Positions 24,820-31,916 of a DNA stretch of 64,000 nt are shown in pieces (the stretch's first letter is position 1; the number at the start of each line of letters is the position of its first letter). This stretch comes from DLAJ01 sp964655525 (GTDB lineage Bacteria > Bacillota > Clostridia > Lachnospirales > Lachnospiraceae): the NCBI GenBank assembly GCA_964655525.1, contig CAZZNE010000002.1, positions 1 through 64,000 of the forward strand, written 5' to 3'. The position numbers and the translations under genes are program-made. The notes below the pieces were generated by a model. The model was not told the origin of the DNA and made no database searches. It saw nothing but the letters and a program-made list of their open reading frames with translations.

Positions 24820-26625
24820 ATGAATGATAAAAGCAGGGCAAAGAGTTCTAGGAGTATTGCAACAGTTCTGGTATTGATCATATTGGGCATGATCGTTGCA
24901 ACCGTGATAATTCTCGGAGCGCTGGGGATTTCATTTCTAAAAAAGTCCATGGATCAGGAGCTGGCAACGTATGAGGAAACAATGTATCAGGGATACGAGC
25001 TTGAGATCAAATCGGAAATTCAGGCGGCGGTTACGATCGTTCAGAAATTTTATGATCGCAGCCAGTCAGGAGAAGTGACCGAGGAAGAAGCGAAAGAAAT
25101 GGCAAAAGAAGTGATCCGCGGTATGCGTTATCGGGATGATGGTTCGGGCTACATGTGGATTGATGATACGGACTATATTCTGGTCATGCATCCGATTCTG
25201 CCGGAGCAGGAGGGAAACAATCGCTATGATCTGACAGATCAAAACGGTGTGAAGATCATTCAGAATATTATGAAAACCGCGGAAGCGGGCGGGGGATATA
25301 ATGAGTTTTATTTTACGAAAGCGGACGGTGTGACGGTTGCACCGAAACTGGCTTATTCTGAGAAGTTTTCGCCGTGGAACTGGGTGATCACGACAGGAAA
25401 CTATATCGACGATATGACGGTAGAGATCGATGCAAAAAAATTGGAGATCAAGACACAGTTTTTCAATATGCTTCTGACATATGCGGCAAGCATTGCCGGA
25501 ATCCTGATCGTTGTGATTGTGATTGCAATTGTCTGTGGCAGACGTCTGGCGGGCGGGATCAAGAGAGTGGAGTCCAACCTTCGGAAAATCGAAGAAGGGG
25601 ATCTTTCTTTTGAGATTGATGCCAGATTAATGAGCCGTTCCGATGAAATCGGAAAGATCGCACAATCATTGAATCAGGTAAAACTTTCGCTTGCGGGGAT
25701 GATCGGTGATGTGGGAAATGTCAGCGTACAGCTGAAAAAGAGCAGTGAAGAGTTCAGCAATAAGTTTGGAGATATTACGGACAGCATACATAATACCAAT
25801 CGGGCAGTTGAGGAGATGGCGAACGGCACAGCAAGTCTGGCACAAGAGACAGAAGTGGTAAATGAGAAGGTTCAGAGACTTGGCGGCGTTATCGATGTAG
25901 AAAAGGATGAAATGGATAAGCTGGGCGCATCGGTAGAGACAATGATGAAATTTTCCAACGGTGCTTCCGAAAGTATCAAAAAGTTATATGAGATAACGGA
26001 GAATACCACTCATGTGATTCAGGAAGTTGCAGAACAGACGAAGCAGACAAGCGAATCAGCCGTTCACATTAATCAGATGGTTGAAGTCATTAAGAGCATG
26101 ACGTCCCAGACAAATCTGCTCTCTTTGAACGCCAGCATCGAGTCGGCTCGTGCGGGAGAAGCAGGAAGAGGGTTTGCGGTTGTTGCAGGGGAAATTCGAA
26201 ATCTGGCAGAGAAATCCGCTGAAAGTGCTGCCGGGATAGAAGCGATCGTAAAAGAACTGACCACAAATGTTGCGATTTCTACGGATAGAATGCAGGAGGT
26301 TGTGACAAGCGTGTCAGAACAACAAAACCAGCTTCAGGAGACACAGGAGGCATTTGATTATTTATACAAAGAGATCAATACTGTGGAGGACGTTGCAATG
26401 ACGATCGGTAAGCAGACGGATATCCTGAATGAGTTAAAAACTGTCGTGGCGGATTCCGTATGTAATCTTGGAAGCGTAGTGGAAGAAAGCTCCGCTTCCG
26501 CAGAAGAAACGAGCGCAGGCATGCAGCTGGTAGCGGCTTCGATCAGGGAGTGTTATGAAGATACACAGGCGTTAGTGAAACTCAGCGATCAGCAGAATGA
26601 AAAGACGCAGAGATTTACGCTATAG
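24820..26625 (+). CDS. Methyl-accepting chemotaxis protein with Cache domain
   Basis: A 601-residue chemoreceptor. Helix 1 is at about 15-40, then an external single Cache domain (sCache_2 type; GSGYMWIDDTDYILVMHP and SPWNWVITTGNYID), helix 2 at about 218-240, HAMP at 241-295 and the signalling coiled coil. The hairpin tip reads SLNASIESARAGEAGRGFAVVAGEIRNLAEKSAES. Ligand unknown, often a small carboxylate in this Cache family. The start at 24820 has GGGAGG about 11 nt upstream. Hemerythrin upstream suggests an aerotaxis-like output. Confidence 0.92.
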   Translation: MNDKSRAKSSRSIATVLVLIILGMIVATVIILGALGISFLKKSMDQELATYEETMYQGYELEIKSEIQAAVTIVQKFYDRSQSGEVTEEEAKEMAKEVIRGMRYRDDGSGYMWIDDTDYILVMHPILPEQEGNNRYDLTDQNGVKIIQNIMKTAEAGGGYNEFYFTKADGVTVAPKLAYSEKFSPWNWVITTGNYIDDMTVEIDAKKLEIKTQFFNMLLTYAASIAGILIVVIVIAIVCGRRLAGGIKRVESNLRKIEEGDLSFEIDARLMSRSDEIGKIAQSLNQVKLSLAGMIGDVGNVSVQLKKSSEEFSNKFGDITDSIHNTNRAVEEMANGTASLAQETEVVNEKVQRLGGVIDVEKDEMDKLGASVETMMKFSNGASESIKKLYEITENTTHVIQEVAEQTKQTSESAVHINQMVEVIKSMTSQTNLLSLNASIESARAGEAGRGFAVVAGEIRNLAEKSAESAAGIEAIVKELTTNVAISTDRMQEVVTSVSEQQNQLQETQEAFDYLYKEINTVEDVAMTIGKQTDILNELKTVVADSVCNLGSVVEESSASAEETSAGMQLVAASIRECYEDTQALVKLSDQQNEKTQRFTL

Positions 26626-26674
26626 GAATGTTCCTGAACCGGAATACGGAACCGAAAAACTGCTTATAGAGCAG

Positions 26675-26702
26675 TTGACAAATCGTGCGGTAATGATAAA
26701 AT
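26675..26702 (+). promoter_or_regulatory. Promoter of leuS
   Basis: TTGACA (26675-26680) and TAAAAT (26697-26702) are 16 bp apart. It follows a CTGCT/AGCAG dyad that overlaps the -35. The leader to the leuS ATG is about 110 nt and shows no T-box sequence. Confidence 0.65.
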
Positions 26703-26817
26703 GTTGACAGATATCCGCGTGGGGATAAGTGGAACAGGGCGCTTTTCGGGCATAGCGGTATCTAATGAATGAATACTTGAATATTCCGCGGGAACTTATG
26801 CGGAATCGGAGGCAGAA

Positions 26818-29226
26818 ATGGCAGAATTATATAATCACAAAGTAGTGGAAAAGAAATGGCAGAAAATCTGGGACGAGGAGCAGGCGTTTGCGGCAACGGA
26901 GGATTACTCTAAGCCGAAGTACTATGCGCTTGTCGAATTTCCATATCCGTCGGGGCAGGGGCTGCACGTCGGACATCCGCGCCCGTATACGGCGATGGAC
27001 ATTGTTGCCCGCAAAAGAAGAATGCAGGGTTATAACGTACTGTTTCCGATGGGCTGGGATGCGTTTGGATTGCCGACGGAGAATTATGCGATCAAAAACC
27101 GGATTCATCCGAAGATCGTGACAAAGAATAACGTAGAGCGGTTTAAGAGCCAGCTTCATGCGATCGGCTATTCCTTTGACTGGAATCGCGAGATCAATAC
27201 GACCGATCCGGAGTATTATCACTGGACACAGTGGATCTTTTTACAGTTTTTTAAGAGGGGACTTGCCTACAAGACGGAAATGCCGATCAACTGGTGTACC
27301 TCGTGCAAGGTTGGTCTTGCCAATGAAGAAGTTGTAAACGGCGTCTGTGAACGCTGCGGCGCACCGGTCATCCGCAAGGCGCAGAGCCAGTGGATGTTGA
27401 GGATCACTGACTATGCGCAGAAGCTCTTAGACGGGCTGGATGGTGTAGACTATATCGAACGCGTAAAAGTTTCCCAAAAGAACTGGATCGGCAAATCCAA
27501 GGGAGCGGAAGTTGATTTTTCTATTAAGGGAAAAGAGGATAAGCTGCGCATTTATACCACACGCTGCGATACGCTGTTCGGCGCGACCTATATGGTTCTT
27601 TCGCCGGAACATCCGCTCATTGATAAATATAAGGACGAATTTTCCAATTGGGATGAGATTGTCGCGTATCGTGAGGCAGCTGCAAGAAAATCCGATTTTG
27701 AGCGCGCGGAGCTTGTAAAGGAAAAGACGGGTGTGGAGATACAGGGATTAAGAGCGATCAATCCTGTAAACGGTGTGGAGATTCCGATCTGGATTTCTGA
27801 TTATGTCCTGATGAGCTACGGAACGGGTGCGATCATGGCGGTACCTGCGCATGACGAGCGTGACTGGGAGTTTGCAAAGAAATTCGGACTTCCGATCATT
27901 GAGGTTGTTGCGGGCGGTAGGAACGTGCAGGAGGAGGTATTCACCGACGTTGCGACAGGCAGGCTTGTCAACTCAGACTTCCTCGACGGATTAGAGGTCG
28001 CAGAAGCAAAAGAAAAAATGATCGCCTTTTTAGAGGAAAAGGGAATCGGAAGCGCAAAGGTGCACTTTAAGCTGCGCGACTGGGTATTCTCCAGACAGCG
28101 CTATTGGGGAGAGCCGATTCCTATTGTAAAATGTGAGAAATGCGGATATGTACCGCTTGATGAGAGCGAGCTGCCCCTGCTTTTGCCGGAGGTGGACAGC
28201 TATATGCCGACCGATAACGGCGAATCACCGCTTGCGGCGATGACTGATTGGGTCAATACAACCTGTCCGTGCTGTGGAGGACCTGCAAAACGAGAGACGG
28301 ATACGATGCCGCAGTGGGCGGGGTCTTCCTGGTACTTTATCCGTTATACCGATCCGAAGAACGATAAGGCGCCTGCAAGCAAAGAGGCGATGGAATACTG
28401 GCTTCCGGTTGATTGGTATAACGGCGGAATGGAGCATACGACGCTGCATCTGCTGTATTCCCGGTTCTGGCATCGGTTTTTATATGATGAGAAGTTCATT
28501 CCCTGCAAGGAGCCGTATCAGAAGAGAACTTCGCATGGCATGATCCTCGGCGAGAACGGGGAAAAGATGAGCAAGTCCCGCGGCAATGTCGTGAATCCTG
28601 ATGATATTGTGCGCGATTACGGGGCAGATACGCTGAGAACCTACGAAATGTTTATCGGCGCATTTGAATTGAGCGCCTGCTGGTCGGAGGACGGTGTGAA
28701 GGGCTGCCGCCGCTTCCTTGAGAGAGTTTGGAAGCTTCAGGACATTGTGAATGAGGAAGAAGGTTATTCCGATGATCTTGAGACAAAGCTGCACCAGACG
28801 ATCAAAAAGGTCAGCATGGATTTCGAGAGCTTAAAATACAATACGGCGATTGCCGCAATGATGGCGCTCATCAATGAGTTCTATAAAAAGGGCTCTGTGA
28901 CGAGGGGAGAGTTTAAGACACTCTTAACGCTCTTAAATCCGGTTGCGCCGCATATCACGGAGGAGCTTTGGGAAATGAAAGGATACGGCGGAAAGCTGTA
29001 TCAGGCGTCATGGCCCGAATACGACGAGAAAAAAACGGAGGAATCTACGGTCGAGATCGCGCTTCAGATCAACGGAAAGACAAAAGCGACGCTTGCGATC
29101 GTTAAGGATGAGTCCAAAGAGAATGTCCTTGCAAAAGCGCGCGAGGCGCTTGCGGATAAGCTGACAGGCACGGTGGTAAAAGAAATTTATGTGCCGGGCA
29201 GGATCGTCAATATTGTGATGAAATAA
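26818..29226 (+). CDS. leuS: Leucyl-tRNA synthetase
   Basis: A class I synthetase that charges tRNA-Leu and edits mischarged products. HIGH is HVGHPRPYT near residue 45, and KMSKS is GEKMSKSRGN near 583. The CP1 editing domain lies between, and includes the GTGAIMAVPAHDERDWEFA segment that holds the hydrolytic site. A Zn-like set of Cys (WCTSCKVGLANEEVVNGVCERCG) is present around residue 160, and another CEKCG near 440. The 802-residue length is normal. GGAGG precedes the ATG. Transcription likely ends at the 29274 hairpin. Confidence 0.97.
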   Translation: MAELYNHKVVEKKWQKIWDEEQAFAATEDYSKPKYYALVEFPYPSGQGLHVGHPRPYTAMDIVARKRRMQGYNVLFPMGWDAFGLPTENYAIKNRIHPKIVTKNNVERFKSQLHAIGYSFDWNREINTTDPEYYHWTQWIFLQFFKRGLAYKTEMPINWCTSCKVGLANEEVVNGVCERCGAPVIRKAQSQWMLRITDYAQKLLDGLDGVDYIERVKVSQKNWIGKSKGAEVDFSIKGKEDKLRIYTTRCDTLFGATYMVLSPEHPLIDKYKDEFSNWDEIVAYREAAARKSDFERAELVKEKTGVEIQGLRAINPVNGVEIPIWISDYVLMSYGTGAIMAVPAHDERDWEFAKKFGLPIIEVVAGGRNVQEEVFTDVATGRLVNSDFLDGLEVAEAKEKMIAFLEEKGIGSAKVHFKLRDWVFSRQRYWGEPIPIVKCEKCGYVPLDESELPLLLPEVDSYMPTDNGESPLAAMTDWVNTTCPCCGGPAKRETDTMPQWAGSSWYFIRYTDPKNDKAPASKEAMEYWLPVDWYNGGMEHTTLHLLYSRFWHRFLYDEKFIPCKEPYQKRTSHGMILGENGEKMSKSRGNVVNPDDIVRDYGADTLRTYEMFIGAFELSACWSEDGVKGCRRFLERVWKLQDIVNEEEGYSDDLETKLHQTIKKVSMDFESLKYNTAIAAMMALINEFYKKGSVTRGEFKTLLTLLNPVAPHITEELWEMKGYGGKLYQASWPEYDEKKTEESTVEIALQINGKTKATLAIVKDESKENVLAKAREALADKLTGTVVKEIYVPGRIVNIVMK

Positions 29227-29273
29227 TATCCTGACAAAACAACAGTCCAGCCGTTGGCTTCACTGTAACTTAC

Positions 29274-29319
29274 AAAAGCCTCTTATGGCGGACTTTTATG
29301 TCCGGCTTAAGGGGCTTTT
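29274..29319 (+). terminator. Intrinsic terminator after leuS
   Basis: AAAAGCCTCTTA pairs with TTAAGGGGCTTTT around an inner GGAC/GTCC stem, and the 3' arm ends in TTTT. It lies about 50 nt after the leuS stop. Confidence 0.75.
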
Positions 29320-29349
29320 CGGTCAGACGGCAGCATGGAGGATGCCATA

Positions 29350-29376
29350 GATTGAAAAATCAAAGATTTTTCAATC
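29350..29376. repeat. Perfect 12-bp inverted repeat
   Basis: GATTGAAAAATC and GATTTTTCAATC are separated by AAA. It lies between the leuS terminator and the FlhB-like gene. It could be an operator or an RNA hairpin; no other copy was seen. Confidence 0.5.
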
Positions 29377-29420
29377 GCGAGTTTGTGCTACGCCCAAACA
29401 TCGCAGATTATGGAAAGGGC

Positions 29421-29723
29421 ATGGTCATCAATATGGAGAAAAAAAAGCAGAAAACCGCGATTGCCTTAGAGTATAATCCCGAGGAAGAAGCGCCTAAGAT
29501 TATAGCGACAGGTAAGGGCAGAGTCGCGGAAAAGATCATAGAGGCGGCACAGGAGGCGGATGTGCCAATCCATGAGGATTCCAAGCTCGCGGATACGCTG
29601 TCCAAGTTGGAGATCGGGGAAATGATCCCGCCCGAGCTTTATGAAGTCGTTGCGGAGATTCTTGTGTTTGTCGATGCCATGGATAAGATTAAGGAAAAAA
29701 TGGAAAAAAGGGGAATACTTTGA
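29421..29723 (+). CDS. FlhB C-terminal-like (EscU/YscU/HrcU family) export switch protein
   Basis: A 100-residue cytoplasmic protein like the C-terminal domain of FlhB, as in stand-alone FlhX/YlqH proteins of Bacillota. KTAIALEYNPEEEAPKIIATGKG and DTLSKLEIGEMIPPELYEVVAEIL are diagnostic. The NPTH autocleavage site of full FlhB is absent, so the protein starts just after where the cut would be. No flagellar genes are in the window. GGAAAG lies before the ATG at 29421; an ATG at 29433 is the alternative. The stop overlaps the TTG start of yraN. Confidence 0.82.
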   Translation: MVINMEKKKQKTAIALEYNPEEEAPKIIATGKGRVAEKIIEAAQEADVPIHEDSKLADTLSKLEIGEMIPPELYEVVAEILVFVDAMDKIKEKMEKRGIL

Positions 29724-30085
29724 ATAAAAGACAAACAGGGACAAAGCAGGAGCGCATTGCCGGCAGCTATTTGGAGCAGCGGGGCGTTGTGATCGTGGAA
29801 CGCAATTATCGGACGCGCCGCGGCGAGATCGATCTGATCGGTCTGCATGAAGGGTATTTACTTTTTGCAGAGGTCAAATATCGTGCGGGCGCGGGCTGCG
29901 GCTTCCCGGAGGAGGCAGTGACGAACGCAAAGCAGCGGACAATCTGTAAGGTGGCGGAGTGGTATCTGTTTACGCATGAGCAGATATTGGAGCAGGCGCC
30001 GCGCGGAATCCGTTATGATGTGATCGCGATACTCGGTGAGCAGATCCGATGGATTCAGAATGCCTTTGATCATCAGGGAAACTAA
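29720..30085 (+). CDS. YraN family (UPF0102) endonuclease-like protein
   Basis: A 121-residue protein of the widespread YraN family, with a restriction-endonuclease-like fold whose function is unclear. Conserved elements are RNYRTRRGEIDLIG (with Glu and Asp) and LFAEVKYR (Glu, Lys). It begins at a TTG that overlaps the stop of the FlhB-like gene (TTGA), and GGGG is 6-9 nt upstream, so it is coupled to that gene. No ATG gives a full-length protein. Confidence 0.85.
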   Translation: MNKRQTGTKQERIAGSYLEQRGVVIVERNYRTRRGEIDLIGLHEGYLLFAEVKYRAGAGCGFPEEAVTNAKQRTICKVAEWYLFTHEQILEQAPRGIRYDVIAILGEQIRWIQNAFDHQGN

Positions 30086-30136
30086 GGCAACACGGAGGAT
30101 AAATACAACACGAGTCAGACAGCGGAGGAAAAAGAA

Positions 30137-31021
30137 ATGGAGTTGATCAGAAAAAAGGTCAGTACGGGAGTGCATGTCAATCATACGAAGGTGCGGGGAG
30201 AGGAGTTCCCGTATTTCACCTTTCCGAATTTGGAAAAATTGGATTTTTTAACGCATTTATTTACGACAAGAATGGGAGGGGTCAGCAGCGGTGCGCTGCA
30301 AAGCCTGAATTTATCTTATGCAAGAGGGGATGAACCGTCCAATGTGGACGAAAATTTTGCGCGCGTTGCCAAGGTATTAGGCGTATCCGTGCAGGATATG
30401 GTGTTTACGGATCAGACGCACACTGCGAATGTCCGTGTGGTTACGGAGAAAGATCGGGGAAAGGGAATTGTCAAAAAAAGAGACTTTCATGATATCGACG
30501 GACTGGTCACGAACACACCGGGGATTGTGCTCTGTGCTTTTTTTGCCGATTGTGTTCCGGTTTTGTTAGCGGATCCGGTGCATCGTGCCATTGGGCTGGT
30601 GCATTCGGGATGGCGTGGAACGGCTTCGTCCATTTCACAGATGGCGCTTGGTAAAATGCGGGACGTTTACGGGACAAGACCGGAGGACTGCTTTGCTGCG
30701 GTCGGACCGTCCATTTGTGGGGACTGCTATGAGGTGAGCGGAGATGTTGCGGAAGTGTTTCTGGAGGCGTTTGGTCTTGCGGCAGCCGGATCCAGGGAGG
30801 AAGCGGAAGAAAAGGAACTGCCTCTTTATCGAAAGCCGGGCGGAAAATATCAATTAAATTTGTGGCGGGCAAACGAACTGGTGCTTTTGGATGCCGGCGT
30901 GCCCAGAGAGCATATCTTTATCACGGACGTCTGTACCTGCTGTAATCCGCAGATTCTGTTTTCTCACCGTGCAAGCGGCGGACAGAGGGGAAACCTTGGT
31001 GCGTTCATGATGCTAAAATAG
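30137..31021 (+). CDS. pgeF: Peptidoglycan editing factor PgeF (YfiH family)
   Basis: A 294-residue multicopper-like fold (laccase domain/YfiH) protein that removes L-Ser-containing muropeptide errors in E. coli, with reported purine/nucleoside activities in homologues. The active-site His and Cys are visible: TDQTHTANVR, FFADCVPVLLADP and VHSGWRGT. The C-terminus has CTCCNPQILFSHRASGGQRGNLG, as expected for the family. GGAGG is upstream. A strong terminator begins at its stop codon. Confidence 0.9.
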   Translation: MELIRKKVSTGVHVNHTKVRGEEFPYFTFPNLEKLDFLTHLFTTRMGGVSSGALQSLNLSYARGDEPSNVDENFARVAKVLGVSVQDMVFTDQTHTANVRVVTEKDRGKGIVKKRDFHDIDGLVTNTPGIVLCAFFADCVPVLLADPVHRAIGLVHSGWRGTASSISQMALGKMRDVYGTRPEDCFAAVGPSICGDCYEVSGDVAEVFLEAFGLAAAGSREEAEEKELPLYRKPGGKYQLNLWRANELVLLDAGVPREHIFITDVCTCCNPQILFSHRASGGQRGNLGAFMMLK

Positions 31022-31048
31022 TTTGCGGAGCGCAAACTATTTTTTTTC
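31016..31048 (+). terminator. Intrinsic terminator of pgeF
   Basis: AAATAGTTTGCG pairs with CGCAAACTATTT and TTTTTTT follows. The pgeF stop TAG lies inside the 5' arm. The stem sequence closely resembles the first hairpin of copy B at 41450-41475. Confidence 0.85.
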
Positions 31049-31075
31049 TTCATAATTTCTTTCGTTTTTTCAATC

Positions 31076-31103
31076 TTGTTTCTTAAAAATCATTTGATTT
31101 AAT
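31076..31103 (+). promoter_or_regulatory. Promoter candidate of the second two-component system
   Basis: TTGTTT (31076-31081) and TTTAAT (31098-31103) are 16 bp apart, directly after the pgeF terminator and about 20 nt before the response regulator start. Confidence 0.45.
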
Positions 31104-31123
31104 AGGGGAAAGGGGAGGACAGG

Positions 31124-31825
31124 ATGAGCCGTGTATTGATCTGTGATGATGACAAAGCAATTGTAGACGCGATTGAGATCTATCTGACGCAGGAGGGATA
31201 TGAGACGCTGCGTGCCGAAAATGGAATGGAAGCGGTAAAACTCGTGCAGCAAAATGAGGATATTCAGCTTGTGATCTTAGATGTCATGATGCCGAAGATG
31301 GACGGCATTGCGGCGCTGAAACGGATTCGGGAGCTTTCTGCGGTTCCGGTGCTGATGCTTTCCGCGAAATCGGAGGATGTGGATAAGATTGCGGGATTAA
31401 CGCATGGTGCGGACGACTATGTGACGAAACCGTTTAGTCCGATGGAGCTTTTGGCAAGGGTGCGTTCCCAGATCCGGCGTTATACGCTTTTGGGCGGGGA
31501 GCAGGGGATGCAGAATACGGATAAGAGGCTCAAAAATGGCGGACTGGAGCTTGACGATGAGAAGAAGCAGGTGTTTGTGGACGGGGAAGAGATCCGCTTA
31601 ACGCCGATGGAATTTCTGATTCTGAAGCTGCTCATGGAAAATCCGGGCGTGGTGTTTTCCGCGTCAAGAATTTATGAAACGGTCTGGAAGGAGGATGCAT
31701 TTTCCTCCGACAATACGGTCGCGGTACATATTCGTCATTTGCGCGAAAAGATTGAGATCAATCCAAAGGAACCGCGCTATATCAAGGTGGTCTGGGGCGT
31801 CGGTTATAAGCTGGAAAAACAATAA
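31124..31825 (+). CDS. OmpR-family response regulator
   Basis: A 233-residue regulator with receiver and winged-helix domains. Acidic triad DDD at residues 8-10, phospho-Asp in LVILDVMMPKMDG (about 54), Ser in MLSAKSED and Lys in TKPFSPMELLARV. The C-terminal domain (about 135-233) has RLTPMEFLILKLL and VAVHIRHLREKIE. GGGGAGGAC precedes the ATG. Partner of the large kinase downstream, 91 bp apart. Its genes may respond to envelope or nutrient stress, but no target is visible. Confidence 0.93.
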   Translation: MSRVLICDDDKAIVDAIEIYLTQEGYETLRAENGMEAVKLVQQNEDIQLVILDVMMPKMDGIAALKRIRELSAVPVLMLSAKSEDVDKIAGLTHGADDYVTKPFSPMELLARVRSQIRRYTLLGGEQGMQNTDKRLKNGGLELDDEKKQVFVDGEEIRLTPMEFLILKLLMENPGVVFSASRIYETVWKEDAFSSDNTVAVHIRHLREKIEINPKEPRYIKVVWGVGYKLEKQ

Positions 31826-31916
31826 ATGCGCTTACTGTTCAAAAACAAAAAAACAGGTCGTTGTGCAGGAATCTCATGAGTGACCTTATGGGATTCATAA
31901 AAAGGGAGGAAGGGAC

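Noticed and set aside
26626..26817. Possible T-box in front of leuS
   Set aside because: Phrases such as AAGTGGAACAGGGCG look distantly similar, but there is no GGTGG-type T-box, antiterminator or terminator, while the tyrS T-box shows all of them.
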